Shown: positions 9,123-19,343, numbered from the stretch's first letter. The stretch: 64,000 bases of DNA from Microbacterium halimionae (GCF_011761265.1 NZ_JAAOZB010000002.1:930001-994000), one strand, 5' to 3'. Translations and numbers: made by a program. Notes: generated from the sequence alone by a model not told the origin.

Positions 9123-9686
9123 ATGGTTGGCCCTTTGCGCGTGCTCGGTATCGACCCCGGACTCACCCGCTGCGGGGTCGGGATCGTGGATGTCGCGAGC
9201 AATAGGTCCGCCACTCTTGTGCATGTCGGCGTGATTCGTTCGGCGGCGAATGCGCCAATTGAAAAGCGTCTCGCGACGATAGCGGCGGGAATTCGAGCAG
9301 CAATCGCTGAGCACCATCCGCATGTGGTTGCGGTGGAACGGGTTTTTTCGCAACAGAACCGCAGCACCGTAATGGGCACGGCGCAAGCATCGGGAATCGC
9401 ACTGTTGGTCGCGGCTGAGAATGATTTGCCTGCTGCGACACACACGCCGACCGAGGTCAAGGCAGCGGTGACCGGCTACGGCGCCGCAGACAAGCTTCAG
9501 GTGCAAACGATGGTCGCCCGCATTCTGCGTCTTGATGCGCTCCCGCAGCCCGCGGATGCGGCAGATGCCCTCGCACTCGCGCTCTGCCATGCATGGCGGT
9601 CGGGGCCGCGCGCAACGTCAACAGGCGGCAGCCTCACTCCCGCGCAAAAAGCGTGGGCGGATGCTGAGCGGCTGACCCGACGCTAA
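9123..9686 (+). CDS. ruvC: Holliday junction resolvase RuvC
   Basis: A 187-residue RNase H-fold endonuclease that cuts Holliday junctions symmetrically. Acidic active-site residues are visible in [12 protein letters not shown] (first Asp), VAVERVF (Glu) and the paired aspartates of [13 protein letters not shown]. It precedes ruvA by 48 bp. Unlike the usual single ruvCAB transcript, ruvA has its own LexA box and -10, so ruvC may be constitutive while ruvAB is damage-inducible. No SOS box is seen before ruvC itself. Confidence 0.96.
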   Translation: MVGPLRVLGIDPGLTRCGVGIVDVASNRSATLVHVGVIRSAANAPIEKRLATIAAGIRAAIAEHHPHVVAVERVFSQQNRSTVMGTAQASGIALLVAAENDLPAATHTPTEVKAAVTGYGAADKLQVQTMVARILRLDALPQPADAADALALALCHAWRSGPRATSTGGSLTPAQKAWADAERLTRR

Positions 9687-9696
9687 CGCGTGTCGC

Positions 9697-9712
9697 TCGA
9701 ACAAATGTTCGC
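9697..9712 (+). promoter_or_regulatory. LexA-binding SOS box upstream of ruvA-ruvB
   Basis: TCGAACAAATGTTCGC matches the actinobacterial SOS box TCGAAC-N4-GTTCGA at all positions except the last base. It lies in the ruvC-ruvA gap, 10 bp before the ruvA -10 hexamer, where bound LexA would block polymerase. This predicts SOS induction of ruvAB. Confidence 0.85.
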
Positions 9713-9722
9713 TAAACATCCA

Positions 9723-9728
9723 TAGAGT
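9723..9728 (+). promoter_or_regulatory. -10 element of ruvA, leaderless start
   Basis: TAGAGT followed by 6 nt and ATG 9735, just downstream of the SOS box. No ribosome site is visible before the ATG. Confidence 0.5.
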
Positions 9729-9734
9729 GACCAC

Positions 9735-10355
9735 ATGATCGCTTCCCTCCACGGCACTGTCGTGCATGTTGAAGATGACGCTCTCGTCATCGACGTAGGT
9801 GGTGTCGGTTACGCAGTTGCCGCGAGCCCGGGACTGACTCGCGCTGCCGTTGTCGGCACGGACATTTTCGTCCACACGATGATGATTGTTCGCGAAGACT
9901 CGTTGTCTCTTTTCGCATTCGACGATCGCGACGAGCTGAAAGCATTTTCACTGCTTCTCGGAGTGTCAGGGGTTGGGCCCAAGTCAGCTCTTGGTGTGCT
10001 CTCGCATCTCACAGTGCCGCAGATTGCTCAGGCGATCGAGGCCGACGACGACGCAGCGTTCCGCCGCGTGTCGGGTATCGGCCCGAAGACGGCCAAGCTG
10101 ATTGTGGTTCAGCTCGCGGGCAAGCTTGTGGCCCCGACAACGGTCACAGGGCAGTCTGTGACAGCGAAGACTGATGTGTCAGCGCAAGTCATCGCCGCTC
10201 TCGTGGGCTTGGGTTGGTCGGAGAGAGTTGCTGACGAAGCTGTCTCCCGCGTCGTGAACTTCGACGCCGCAGCGACATCCAGTACTGTCTCTTCGCTCTT
10301 GCGTACAACTCTCGCGCAGCTGGGCCCGGCACGTAAGGAGATGGCCGATGGGTGA
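9735..10355 (+). CDS. ruvA: Holliday junction branch-migration protein RuvA
   Basis: A 206-residue junction-binding protein that targets RuvB to four-way junctions. It shows the OB-fold start [16 protein letters not shown]-like [15 protein letters not shown] and [13 protein letters not shown] (the two helix-hairpin-helix motifs), and a short C-terminal three-helix domain that contacts RuvB. It overlaps ruvB by 8 nt. It is probably LexA-controlled through the SOS box just upstream. Confidence 0.97.
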   Translation: MIASLHGTVVHVEDDALVIDVGGVGYAVAASPGLTRAAVVGTDIFVHTMMIVREDSLSLFAFDDRDELKAFSLLLGVSGVGPKSALGVLSHLTVPQIAQAIEADDDAAFRRVSGIGPKTAKLIVVQLAGKLVAPTTVTGQSVTAKTDVSAQVIAALVGLGWSERVADEAVSRVVNFDAAATSSTVSSLLRTTLAQLGPARKEMADG

Positions 10356-11388
10356 TCTGACTGACGCCGCTGAGCCCGCAGACGACAACGAACTTGCCAT
10401 CGAGGGCGCTTTGCGCCCGGCAGCTCTCGCGGAGTTCATCGGTCAGCAAAAAGTTCGAGGGCAGCTTCAACTGCTCCTCGAGGCGGCACGGATTCAGCAG
10501 CGCCCGGCAGACCACATCCTCTTGGCGGGCCCGCCGGGCCTCGGTAAGACCACGCTCGCCATGATCGTGGCTCACGAAAGTCAGCGACCTCTCCGGATGT
10601 CGAGCGGGCCAGCCATTCAGCACGCTGGTGACCTCGCCGCGTTACTTTCAAGCCTCACACCGGGTGAGGTGCTCTTTATCGATGAAATCCACCGCATGGC
10701 CCGCGCCGCAGAAGAAATGCTGTACCTCGCGATGGAAGACTTTCGGATCGACATCATGGTGGGTAAGGGCGCCGGTGCCACCAGCATCCCTCTCGACCTC
10801 GCGCCTTTCACCCTCGTGGGCGCAACCACACGTTCGGGAATGTTGCCCAACCCGCTTCGGGATCGTTTCGGTTTCACCGGCCATCTCGAGTTCTACGAAG
10901 CTTCGGAACTCGAAGAAGTTGTTGCACGGTCAGCCACCATGCTGGAAATAGATCTCCCCACGAGTGCGCGTGCTGAGATCGCGCGCCGATCGCGCGGCAC
11001 GCCCCGCATTGCCAACCGCTTGCTGCGCCGGGTGCGCGACTATCTGGTTGTACACGGCCATGACGGCGGCCGCGATGGCACGGTCGATGTTGCTCTCGTG
11101 GATGCCGCGCTCGATCTCTACGATGTCGACTCCATCGGGCTCGATCGCCTCGACCGCGCCGTGCTCGACATGGTCGTACGACGCTTTCGTGGGGGGCCAG
11201 TAGGACTCAATACGCTTGCGGTCGCTGTTGGAGAAGAATCCGACACGATTGAATCTGTCGTTGAGCCATATCTCGTTCGAATTGGGTTCCTCGGACGATC
11301 ACCGCGCGGTCGAATAGCTATGCCGGAGGCTTACGCCCACCTGGGCGTAAGCCATCCGGATGGGGCAGTGACAATCGATGACCTATAA
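10348..11388 (+). CDS. ruvB: Holliday junction helicase RuvB
   Basis: A 346-residue AAA+ motor that drives branch migration with RuvA. Walker A is GPPGLGKT (61-68), Walker B LFIDEIH (109-115), and sensor 1 is in [10 protein letters not shown]. The arginine finger region is NPLRDRFG, and the winged-helix C-terminus contains LGRSPRGR. The start overlaps the end of ruvA. Length and motifs are normal. Confidence 0.98.
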   Translation: MGDLTDAAEPADDNELAIEGALRPAALAEFIGQQKVRGQLQLLLEAARIQQRPADHILLAGPPGLGKTTLAMIVAHESQRPLRMSSGPAIQHAGDLAALLSSLTPGEVLFIDEIHRMARAAEEMLYLAMEDFRIDIMVGKGAGATSIPLDLAPFTLVGATTRSGMLPNPLRDRFGFTGHLEFYEASELEEVVARSATMLEIDLPTSARAEIARRSRGTPRIANRLLRRVRDYLVVHGHDGGRDGTVDVALVDAALDLYDVDSIGLDRLDRAVLDMVVRRFRGGPVGLNTLAVAVGEESDTIESVVEPYLVRIGFLGRSPRGRIAMPEAYAHLGVSHPDGAVTIDDL

Positions 11389-11389
11389 T
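11384..11389 (+). promoter_or_regulatory. -10 element for yajC-secD-secF
   Basis: A perfect TATAAT overlaps the ruvB stop codon and lies 77 bp before the yajC start. No good -35 is visible. It would separate the secretion genes from SOS-controlled ruvAB. Confidence 0.5.
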
Positions 11390-11466
11390 CACTGAAGGCT
11401 TTCGCCCGAATCCCCTCACTTGTCATCGCCCCGCGATGCGCCTGATCCGAAAGGCCCATTTCCTCC

Positions 11467-11904
11467 ATGGATTTCGCGTCATTCTTTGCCAACTACGGTC
11501 TGATCATTCTGCTGGTCGTTCTCCTCGTCTTCATGTTTTGGAGTTCGCGCCGTCGCATGCAGAAGCAGAAGCTCGAGCAAGAAGCGAAGGCACGTGAGAC
11601 CGTTCCCGGCTCTGAGGTGCTTTTGCAGGGCGGCGTTTACGGCACGATCGTGGAGTACGACGCAGAGAACCTTGATGAGCCGGCTCACGTCGAGATTGCT
11701 CCCGGCACGATCATTCGCGTGCACAGCCAGGCAATTCTTCGCGTAGTGAACCCTGTAACCGGCATCGTCACCGAAGACGAGTTCATCGATGCAGAGGCAT
11801 CCGAAGAGGGATACATCGAAGGCGTTGCTGACGGCGAGATCACCTCGATCAGCGACGACCAGAAGCGTGCCAGCGCAGAGAAGAAAGATAACCCCGAGGT
11901 CTGA
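11467..11904 (+). CDS. yajC: Preprotein translocase subunit YajC
   Basis: A 145-residue small membrane protein with one N-terminal membrane segment (about residues 9-25) followed by SRRRMQKQ and a cytoplasmic domain with VLLQGGVYGTIVEY, the family core. YajC associates with SecDF at the Sec translocon. The acidic C-terminal tail (about 105-145) is longer than in E. coli YajC, as is common in Actinobacteria. It is followed by secD after 41 bp. Confidence 0.93.
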   Translation: MDFASFFANYGLIILLVVLLVFMFWSSRRRMQKQKLEQEAKARETVPGSEVLLQGGVYGTIVEYDAENLDEPAHVEIAPGTIIRVHSQAILRVVNPVTGIVTEDEFIDAEASEEGYIEGVADGEITSISDDQKRASAEKKDNPEV

Positions 11905-11945
11905 GTCGGGCTTCCACCCTTCTTTCTCGAGAAAGCTGAACCTTC

Positions 11946-13655
11946 GTGGCGACATCCACTACCGTCCGGCACGCCTGGCGTGCGCTGACTGGCCTCCTGA
12001 TCATTACCGGTGTGCTCTTCGGCATTAACGCTCTTGGCGTTTATGTCTTCAAGGGCAGTGCCTGGACTCCTGATCTTGCACTCGATCTTCAGGGCGGCAC
12101 GCAGATCATTCTGCAAGCCCAGACAGAAGACGGCGCCGACCCGACAACCGAACAGCTGGATCAGGCAGTCACGATCATCCGTCAGCGTGTTGATGCAACG
12201 GGCGTGGGTGAAGCAGATGTCACCACCGAGGGCGGAAGGAACATCGTTGTTCAGATCCCAGGCGAAGCAGACGAGCAGACGCGCGAACGCATTCAAGCTG
12301 CCGCGCAACTCCAGCTGCGTCCTGTTCTTTACAGCGGCACGCCCGCAAACACCTACATCGGTGAAGACAACGTCGCCACGCCTTATCCGACGCCCGATCC
12401 GTCGCTCGAGTCAACTCCGACGACGTCACCCACCAATGGCAGCGACACGAGCTGGATAACGCCAGCGTTACAGGCGGAGTTCCTCGCCTACGACTGCGCA
12501 GACGACAACAACTCTCCAGGCACCGCGCCCACGGATGAGCCTCTTATTACCTGCGACTCAGCTGGAACTGCGAAATACATTCTCGGCCCGGTAGAACTTG
12601 ACGGCACAGCGATCGACGATGCAACCGCTGGGATTAATTCACAAAACGGCCAGTGGGTCATCAACATCACCTTTGACGGCGACGGCACGACGACGTTCGG
12701 GGAAATCAGCCAGCGCCTCTATAGCGAAACGGCGCCGCTCAACCAGTTTGCGTTCGTGCTTGACGGCAGCGTGTTGTCGGCTCCTTCGATGAACGGTGTG
12801 ATTCTCGATGGAAAGCCCCAGATCTCGGGAAGCTTCACTCAAGAGACCGCTCAGACCCTTGCTGACCAGCTCAAGTACGGTGCTTTGCCGCTCAGCTTCG
12901 CGGTCGTCAGCTCCGATACGATTTCGGCAACCCTGGGTTCCCAGCAGTTGCAAATCGGTTTCATCGCGGGGCTGATCGGACTTGCGCTCGTCGCGTTGTA
13001 CTCGCTCGTCGTGTACCGAGCACTCGGTTCGATCATCATCGCTTCCCTCGGCGTGATGGCAGTACTGACCTACATCGCGCTCTGCATCCTCGCGTGGCGA
13101 ATGGGATTCCGTTTGTCTCTTGCTGGCGTCGCCGGCTTGATCGTGACAATCGGATTCACAGCCGACTCGTTCATCGTTTATTTCGAACGAATACGAGACG
13201 AGCTGCGAGACGGTAAGTCGATCACTGCTGCCGTAGAAGACGGCTGGGGCCGCGCGAAGCGGACGATCTACATCTCGAAGTCGGTCAACATTGTCGCCGC
13301 CGTGGTGCTTTATATCCTGGCCGACTCAACGGTGAAGGGGTTCGCTTTCACACTAGGCCTCACGACAGCTATCGACATCTTGATATTCATCTTGTTCACT
13401 CACCCCGTGTTGCAGCTCCTCGCGCGAACCCGTTTCTTCGGATCCGGGCACCCGCTTTCCGGCCTTGACCCGACAGCGCTCGGCGCCGTGTACCGAGGCC
13501 GTGCAGAGTTCCGGACGCCGGTGGCTGCGGCAACGGGTCGCTCGTCGCGCTCGCGCGGCGAAGCCGAACGACGCCAGACAATCGCCGAACGCAAGCGCGC
13601 TGCGGAGCTTGAAAACACCGACGCGGCTGCAAAGTCAAAGAAGGGCGAAGACTGA
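11946..13655 (+). CDS. secD: Protein translocase subunit SecD
   Basis: A 569-residue RND-type membrane protein that, with SecF, uses the proton gradient to pull proteins from the Sec channel. It has one N-terminal membrane helix, DLQGGTQIIL (family D1 motif), a large extracytoplasmic domain, then five membrane segments with GFTADSFIVYFERIRDE. A Ser/Thr/Pro-rich stretch around 140-165 is inserted in the outer domain, as in other actinobacterial SecD. The start is GTG. The C-terminal tail after the last helix is basic and Arg-rich. The stop overlaps the secF ATG by one base. Confidence 0.96.
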   Translation: MATSTTVRHAWRALTGLLIITGVLFGINALGVYVFKGSAWTPDLALDLQGGTQIILQAQTEDGADPTTEQLDQAVTIIRQRVDATGVGEADVTTEGGRNIVVQIPGEADEQTRERIQAAAQLQLRPVLYSGTPANTYIGEDNVATPYPTPDPSLESTPTTSPTNGSDTSWITPALQAEFLAYDCADDNNSPGTAPTDEPLITCDSAGTAKYILGPVELDGTAIDDATAGINSQNGQWVINITFDGDGTTTFGEISQRLYSETAPLNQFAFVLDGSVLSAPSMNGVILDGKPQISGSFTQETAQTLADQLKYGALPLSFAVVSSDTISATLGSQQLQIGFIAGLIGLALVALYSLVVYRALGSIIIASLGVMAVLTYIALCILAWRMGFRLSLAGVAGLIVTIGFTADSFIVYFERIRDELRDGKSITAAVEDGWGRAKRTIYISKSVNIVAAVVLYILADSTVKGFAFTLGLTTAIDILIFILFTHPVLQLLARTRFFGSGHPLSGLDPTALGAVYRGRAEFRTPVAAATGRSSRSRGEAERRQTIAERKRAAELENTDAAAKSKKGED

Positions 13656-14644
13656 TGCGCTCCATGAGCCAGGTCGGTAACGACCTCTACTCGGGAAAGA
13701 CATCTTTTCCCTTCGTCGACCGTCGCCGACTGTGGTTCCTGATCGCGGCGATCCTCGTGATCGGTTCCGCACTCGTGCCGTTGTTTCGTCCGATTCAGCT
13801 GTCGATTGAGTTCACGGGTGGTTCGCAATTCACGGTGACAGGGCTGTCGAGTCCGGACCAAGATGTGGCGACGACAGCAGTGCAGACGGTAGTGCCGGAA
13901 GCGGCGACCAAGGTCACCACCATCGGTGGCTCGGCCGTCCGCTTGCAAACAGATCAGATGACGTCCGACCAGACCCAGCAGGTAACGAATGCGCTTGCAG
14001 AGGCATACTCGGTCCCGACTTCTGAAGTCACGGCTTCCTTCATCGGCCCGTCGTGGGGTAACGACGTGACTCGTCAGTCACTGTGGGGACTCGCAATCTT
14101 CCTCGCGCTCACATTCCTGATCCTGGCGCTGTACTTCCGCACCTGGAAGATGTCAGCAGCCGCGGTTATTGGCGTCGTTGACGTTCTCATCATCACCGTC
14201 GGTGTCTACGCACTGTGCGGTTTCGCGATTTCGCCTGCTGCGGTCATCGGCTTCCTCACGGTCCTGTCTTACTCGCTCTACGACACCACCGTCGTGTTCG
14301 ATAAGATTCGAGAAAACACCCATGAAGACGGTGAAGTATCTGAGCGCACCTTCGGTGAGTCGGTTAACCTCGCGGTGAACCAAACTCTCATCCGATCGAT
14401 CAACACGACAGTCGTGGCAATCTTGCCGACCGGCGCCATCCTGTTCATCGGCGCCTTTGCACTCGGCGCGCAAACGCTCACTGACATCTCTCTCTCCATC
14501 TTCGTGGGCACCATCGTTGCTGCGTACTCAACGCTTTTCGTCGCAGCGCCGCTTTACTCCTACTTCCGCGAGAGCGAGCCGAAGATTAAAGCCCGGGATG
14601 CGCGTGTGCGTGCTGCACGTGAGATTGCTCGCGACAACGCGTGA
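13655..14644 (+). CDS. secF: Protein translocase subunit SecF
   Basis: A 329-residue partner of SecD with six membrane segments. SIEFTGGSQFTV is the D1-like motif after the first helix, and SYSLYDTTVVFDKIREN is the conserved motif in the membrane part. The start ATG overlaps the secD stop (TGATG); a second ATG lies three codons later and may be used instead. Length is normal. Confidence 0.96.
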   Translation: MRSMSQVGNDLYSGKTSFPFVDRRRLWFLIAAILVIGSALVPLFRPIQLSIEFTGGSQFTVTGLSSPDQDVATTAVQTVVPEAATKVTTIGGSAVRLQTDQMTSDQTQQVTNALAEAYSVPTSEVTASFIGPSWGNDVTRQSLWGLAIFLALTFLILALYFRTWKMSAAAVIGVVDVLIITVGVYALCGFAISPAAVIGFLTVLSYSLYDTTVVFDKIRENTHEDGEVSERTFGESVNLAVNQTLIRSINTTVVAILPTGAILFIGAFALGAQTLTDISLSIFVGTIVAAYSTLFVAAPLYSYFRESEPKIKARDARVRAAREIARDNA

Positions 14645-14671
14645 ACACAACTGGCGAGGCGGTCCGGGGAT

Positions 14672-14677
14672 TAGAAT
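14672..14677 (+). promoter_or_regulatory. Putative -10 element of relA
   Basis: TAGAAT lies 34 bp before the relA ATG and downstream of the secF stop. The transcript would include the GGAGG ribosome site. No clear -35. Confidence 0.4.
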
Positions 14678-14710
14678 TGATCTACCGCGAGCAAGGGCGG
14701 AGGTAGTCCG

Positions 14711-16963
14711 ATGGCCGAGACGGTTCCAGGCGCCCCACCGAACTCATCGCTTCGCAGGCTGATACCGAGAATTTTCTCTCGCGCCAATCGCGTCAATGAT
14801 GTTGAGCATCTTGAGCGAGCTGTTCGTATGCACCACCCGAAGGGTGATCTCACGATCATCAAGAGGGCTTACGTTGTCGCGGAGCGCGCCCACAAAGATC
14901 AGAAACGCCAAAGCGGTGAGCCATACATCACTCATCCGCTCGCGGTCGCTCAGATTCTCGCTGAACTAGGCCTCGGCCCGAAGGCCATTGCGGCGGCTCT
15001 TCTTCATGACACGGTAGAAGATACTGGCTACGGTCTCGACGAGCTGACAGCCGAATTCGGTGATGAAGTGGCCATGCTGGTCGACGGGGTCACGAAGCTC
15101 GACAAGGTCAAGTACGGGGATGCGGCGCAAGCCGAGACGGTTCGGAAGATGATCGTCGCGATGTCGCGTGACATCCGAGTTCTTCTCATCAAACTGGCCG
15201 ATCGACTTCATAACGCCCGGACCTGGGGATTTGTGCCGCCGGAGAAGGCGTCGAAGAAGGCTACGGAGACGCTCGAGATTTACGCGCCTCTGGCGAACCG
15301 CCTCGGTATCCAGGCGATTAAATCCGAACTTGAAGATCTTTCGTTCGCCGTACTCCACCCAAAGATTTATGTCGAGATCGACAGTCTCGTTAAGCAGCGA
15401 ACACCGCAACGTGAGCAGTACGTTGGCCACGTCATCGACGACGTTGAGAAGGATCTTCGCGAGCTTCGCATCAAGGGTCGAGTTGCGGGGCGACCAAAGC
15501 AGCTTTACTCGGTGTACCAAAAGATGATCGTGCGGGGTCGTGAATTTGACGACATCTACGATCTGATTGGAATTCGAATCATTGTCGGCACTGTCCGCGA
15601 TTGCTATGGCGTGCTCGGCGCTATTCACGCTCGTTGGACTCCGCTACCCGGTCGATTCAAGGATTACATCGCGACCCCCAAGTTCAATCTCTACCAGTCG
15701 CTCCACACGACGGTCATCGGCCCAAGCGGACGCACGGTAGAAATTCAGATCCGCACGAACGAGATGCACCAACAGGCCGAATACGGCGTGGCGGCGCACT
15801 GGAAGTACAAGGAACGGATGGCTGGCAAGGCCACCGACTCTCGCGCTGCCGATAGTGACATGGCGTGGTTAGCCCACATCTCAGATTGGCAAGCGGAAAC
15901 AGCCGATCCCGGAGAGTTCCTGGACTCATTGCGCTTTGAAATCGGCGCAAAAGAGGTCTACGTCTTCACCCCGAAGGGTCGCGTAATTGGCCTCCCGTCA
16001 GGCGCTACCCCGGTCGACTTCGCATACGCGGTCCACACCGAAGTCGGACACCGGACCATGGGCGCAAAGGTCAATGGGCGCCTCGTTCCGCTTGAGTCGG
16101 AGCTGACGAGCGGTGACGTTGTTGAAGTCTTCACGTCCAAGAATCCCGACGCTGGCCCGAGTCAGGATTGGCTTGGTTTCGTCAAGAGCACGCGTGCTCG
16201 CAACAAGATTCGTGGTTGGTTCACCAAGGAACGTCGCGAAGAGGCCATCGAGCAGGGCAAAGAGTCCATTGCGCGAGCGATGCGTCGGCAGAACCTTCCG
16301 CTACAGCGCCTCATGGCAGAAGACACTTTCACCGAACTCGCTCACCAGCTCAACTATGAAGATGTTTCGGCCCTGTACGCGGCTGTCGGCGAAGGTCACG
16401 TTTCGACTCAGTCAGTACTTGAAAAAGTCACCGCGATGGTTAAGGCGGATGACTCCTCGACCGGACCAATCGATATTCCGACGATTGGTCGAAGCCGCGC
16501 TCCACGCCACGGTGACTCCGGGGTACTGGTACGCGGTGCTCCGGACATCTTGGTGAAGGTCGCGAAGTGCTGCACGCCGGTACCCGGGGACGACATCGTC
16601 GGGTTCGTCACGCGGGGGAGCGGCGTATCCGTGCACCGCGCGGACTGCACAAACGTAAAGACTCTGATGAACGAGCCTGAGCGCATGATCGACGTCGAGT
16701 GGGCGCCCACAACAAAGAGTGTGTTTCTCGTACAGATCCAGGTTGAAGCGCTCGACCGCGCCGGGCTACTCAGCGATGTCACACGGGTGCTCAGCGAGCA
16801 TCACGTCAATATCTTGTCGGCGACCGTCGCGACGAACAACGATCGTCTGGCGATCAGCAAGTTCGTCTTCGAGATGGGGGATACCGTCCATCTCGACCGA
16901 GTTCTGAACGCGGTACGCAGAATTGACGCTGTCTACGATGTGTATCGGGTCACGTCGTCGTAG
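14711..16963 (+). CDS. relA: Bifunctional (p)ppGpp synthetase/hydrolase
   Basis: A 750-residue Rel enzyme that makes and degrades the alarmone (p)ppGpp in response to amino-acid starvation. The HD hydrolase is intact (YITHPLAVA and His99-Asp100 in LLHDTVEDT). The synthetase carries YQSLHTTV and [28 protein letters not shown] domain ([21 protein letters not shown]) follows, then a Cys-containing regulatory region ([12 protein letters not shown]) and an ACT domain at the C-terminus. Both activities should be present. GGAGG precedes the ATG. Its 3' end overlaps the reverse-strand gene by 14 nt. Confidence 0.97.
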   Translation: MAETVPGAPPNSSLRRLIPRIFSRANRVNDVEHLERAVRMHHPKGDLTIIKRAYVVAERAHKDQKRQSGEPYITHPLAVAQILAELGLGPKAIAAALLHDTVEDTGYGLDELTAEFGDEVAMLVDGVTKLDKVKYGDAAQAETVRKMIVAMSRDIRVLLIKLADRLHNARTWGFVPPEKASKKATETLEIYAPLANRLGIQAIKSELEDLSFAVLHPKIYVEIDSLVKQRTPQREQYVGHVIDDVEKDLRELRIKGRVAGRPKQLYSVYQKMIVRGREFDDIYDLIGIRIIVGTVRDCYGVLGAIHARWTPLPGRFKDYIATPKFNLYQSLHTTVIGPSGRTVEIQIRTNEMHQQAEYGVAAHWKYKERMAGKATDSRAADSDMAWLAHISDWQAETADPGEFLDSLRFEIGAKEVYVFTPKGRVIGLPSGATPVDFAYAVHTEVGHRTMGAKVNGRLVPLESELTSGDVVEVFTSKNPDAGPSQDWLGFVKSTRARNKIRGWFTKERREEAIEQGKESIARAMRRQNLPLQRLMAEDTFTELAHQLNYEDVSALYAAVGEGHVSTQSVLEKVTAMVKADDSSTGPIDIPTIGRSRAPRHGDSGVLVRGAPDILVKVAKCCTPVPGDDIVGFVTRGSGVSVHRADCTNVKTLMNEPERMIDVEWAPTTKSVFLVQIQVEALDRAGLLSDVTRVLSEHHVNILSATVATNNDRLAISKFVFEMGDTVHLDRVLNAVRRIDAVYDVYRVTSS

Positions 16964-17507
16964 TCGCGGTTTCTTTTAGAAAGGCGATCGCGCGGCGTTT
17001 GTAGGGGAAAGGCGCCCTGTGCTGTTCGATCCACGCCAGCGCAGCTAGTTTTCGTTCTGGCGCACGCGAAATCATGAGAGCGGCGGCTGCGTAGCAAACT
17101 GGGCTTTCGCCGCGCAGCAAGTCGATCACCGTTCGTGTCGGCGTTGTGACGCGAATACCTGCCCATTCCTCGAGATCTTCACCGGGCACAAATGCGTCTC
17201 GGTAGATAAAGCGCCGCCCCATACGAAAATGTACGCGCCGACTTACCGCGCGCAGCACGGTGTGCCTCGCAGGGGGAACTTCGAGCCCGCCATGTATCCA
17301 CGCGGCGCTAAGGTGCGATGCCGCAAGTTCTGGCGGCAACAGGGGCGCGAGCGATGCGGCCCGAAGCGCCGTCGTCTCGATCGCGTCAGCGGGAATGAAA
17401 CCTTCGCCGAGCTCCACGAGATGGCCATCCAGGCACGCCGCGCTTAACTCAGCCACCGAAAGCCGGGCGTCAGCAAAATACAGAAACGGGGATGCCATGA
17501 AAGGCAT
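16950..17507 (-). CDS. AbiEi-like / hypothetical protein convergent with relA
   Basis: A 185-residue protein with a winged-helix-like N-terminus ([23 protein letters not shown]), a central [13 protein letters not shown] segment, and [13 protein letters not shown]. This layout recalls actinobacterial proteins named for similarity to AbiEi antitoxins, including the AxWxHG-like step and the T-P-x-RTxxD motif. No AbiEii-type nucleotidyltransferase toxin is beside it, so a toxin-antitoxin role is not supported here. The start could be ATG 17507 or ATG 17498; GAGGG precedes the first closely. The stop lies inside the relA 3' end. Coding seems sure from composition; function is uncertain. Confidence 0.7.
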   Translation of the reverse strand: MPFMASPFLYFADARLSVAELSAACLDGHLVELGEGFIPADAIETTALRAASLAPLLPPELAASHLSAAWIHGGLEVPPARHTVLRAVSRRVHFRMGRRFIYRDAFVPGEDLEEWAGIRVTTPTRTVIDLLRGESPVCYAAAALMISRAPERKLAALAWIEQHRAPFPYKRRAIAFLKETATTTT

Positions 17508-17598
17508 CGTCCCTCACTTTTCACGGCGAGTGACGATGACCCAACACATCTGTGGACAGGGTCGCCTGCACGGCATCCCTGAAAACTTGGTTGGACAG

Positions 17599-18903
17599 CT
17601 AGTTTCCGATGACCTTAAGCCACGCGCGGCGTGCTTCGAGGGCCTCGCGAGCTTTGGAGATCGCTAGCGCGTCTCCCGACTTCTCTGCCTTAGCGAGCTC
17701 AGCTTCAAGCTTGTCGATAGCGTCCGTCAGTTGACGGGTCATATCGTTCGCTCGGGCTTTCGTCTCCGGATTGTTTCGTTTCCAGTCGACCTCTTCGCGT
17801 GATCGAAGAGCTTGCTCGATCTTGCGCAGCTCATCGTCAAGCGCGCGCTCTTGATCGCGCGGGAAGATGCGCCCGATGTCGTCCCATTTGCGCTGGATAC
17901 TCGTCAGTAGCTGGCGAGCTGCCGTGATGTTGGATTCGTCGGAGACTGCCGCCGCTTCAACGAGAAGCTCTCGTCGAGCAACGATTTTCTCTTTCGACTC
18001 CTCGGCCTCAACGCTTTCACGTTCGACCCGAGCTCCGTAGAGAGCGTCACCGGCTGCCTTGAAACGTGCCCAAAGCGCGTCATCAACCTTTTTGCCGGCA
18101 CGTCCAGCGGCTTTCCACTCCTCAAGGAGGTTGCGGTAGTCCGCGATTCCATCCTCGCCCTTGGGGGCGAGAGCTTCCGCGCGTTCTGCCAGGCGAGATT
18201 TGCGTTCCCGCGCACCCTTGTGGGTTTCGTCCAGCTCAGCAAAAAATTCACGGCGGTGCTTCTCGACAGTGCTTCGTGCGTCACGGAATCGCTTCCACAG
18301 CTCCTGCGCAGCGCCCTTAGGCAGACGAGGTCCGTTCTGCTGGTGCGACTGCCACTGATCGAACATTGTTTGAAGCTCAGCGGAAGCCTGCTTCCACTGC
18401 ACGGTCTGCGGGTCACGCGCCGCCAGGGCCTCCGCCTGCTCGACAAGAACCGTACGCTCGGCAATAGCAGCGTCTACCGCAGCACGTGCTTCTTGTGCCT
18501 CAGTCGCCGACGCGGCCTCAAGTGAAGCTGTCAAGGCAACAACTCGGGCATCAAGCGCAGCAAGGTCGCCGACAGCAGCGGCGTCTACAAGCTTCTTCCG
18601 AATTGTCTTTGACGTGCTGCGCAGGTCAGATGCCGATGCTCCACCACGACGGTGACGAACTTCAAGGAGCGTCACTTCGCTCGCGAGATCGTTGTACTTT
18701 CGCTCGTAGTAGGCGAGGGCTTCTGCAGGAGGAGAATCGGGGAACTGGCCTACTACTCTCCAGTCATCGCCGCTGCGCACCGAAACAGTGCCATCCTCGT
18801 CGACCCGACCCCATGGGGATGCGGATGTCGGGGATGCGGTTGTCGTCTCGACCTCGTCACTCGTAAGTGGCTTGTCGTTGGTGGGGTCTGCGTCAGCAGT
18901 CAC
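17599..18903 (-). CDS. DUF349 domain protein
   Basis: A 434-residue, highly charged helical protein with repeated DUF349 units, each with a W-x-x-(A/I)-G/D pattern such as LLEEWKAAGRAGKKVDDALWARFKA-type helices. It begins with an acidic low-complexity tail and WGRVDEDGTVSVRSGDDW. Long stretches should form coiled coil. The biochemical function of the family is not settled. The GTG start has GAGG 7 nt upstream. The gene is conserved near relA and rarA in Actinobacteria. The next gene on the same strand starts upstream at 19254, with 90 bp between. Confidence 0.9.
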   Translation of the reverse strand: MTADADPTNDKPLTSDEVETTTASPTSASPWGRVDEDGTVSVRSGDDWRVVGQFPDSPPAEALAYYERKYNDLASEVTLLEVRHRRGGASASDLRSTSKTIRKKLVDAAAVGDLAALDARVVALTASLEAASATEAQEARAAVDAAIAERTVLVEQAEALAARDPQTVQWKQASAELQTMFDQWQSHQQNGPRLPKGAAQELWKRFRDARSTVEKHRREFFAELDETHKGARERKSRLAERAEALAPKGEDGIADYRNLLEEWKAAGRAGKKVDDALWARFKAAGDALYGARVERESVEAEESKEKIVARRELLVEAAAVSDESNITAARQLLTSIQRKWDDIGRIFPRDQERALDDELRKIEQALRSREEVDWKRNNPETKARANDMTRQLTDAIDKLEAELAKAEKSGDALAISKAREALEARRAWLKVIGN

Positions 18904-18993
18904 GTTGGCACCTCAATGCGGCTCGCACCGTATGCGGGGAAGGAACATTCCCACCTTATACGGGTCAGCCAGTTTGGTTTGATGGTTGGGTCG

Positions 18994-19254
18994 CTAGGGC
19001 GTTGGTATGAGTATGGGCGCCCCGGGCACTGTCGCACTCGGCGCGGGGGAGGCGCTTGCTTCCGGCGCACCTGGTCCGCCTACATGGTAGGAATATTGCC
19101 CCGCCGAGATGACAACAATCAGAACTGCACCGACGAGGCTTGCAATGACGTTGTCGCGACGCCGGCGACGCTGTTGAGCGGAATGAAATTGCAATCGGCC
19201 AGCGTAAACGCGAGCCCTCTCGCGTTCGGCGCGTGTGCGGTCCTGCTTGGCCAC
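18994..19254 (-). CDS. Small single-span membrane protein, resembling a cyclophilin N-terminus without its catalytic domain
   Basis: An 86-residue protein: a basic N-terminal region ([12 protein letters not shown], then QQRRRRRDN), one membrane segment at about 35-55 ([17 protein letters not shown]), and a short Pro/Ala/Ser tail ending in TP. The order basic helix, RRRRDN, hydrophobic span, (Y/F)-x-x-GGPG, Pro/Ser/Thr linker is the N-terminal layout of membrane-anchored peptidyl-prolyl isomerases found next to relA and DUF349 in related Actinobacteria, but here it stops at the linker. The GTG start has a strong GGAGGGGG site. It may be a real small protein or a shortened relic; no isomerase residues are present. 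Confidence 0.7.
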   Translation of the reverse strand: MAKQDRTRAERERARVYAGRLQFHSAQQRRRRRDNVIASLVGAVLIVVISAGQYSYHVGGPGAPEASASPAPSATVPGAPILIPTP

Positions 19255-19331
19255 CGATTCCCCCTCCGTCGCTGTCGAAAGTGACAGTAGAAGAAAATCT
19301 TACGCATCAGTCCGATGTCGGCACGCACCGT

Positions 19332-19337
19332 TACCCT
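19332..19337 (+). promoter_or_regulatory. -10 element of rarA, leaderless start
   Basis: TACCCT, then 6 nt, then ATG 19344. No ribosome site precedes the ATG. This supports the 468-residue form. Confidence 0.45.
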
Positions 19338-19343
19338 GATGGG

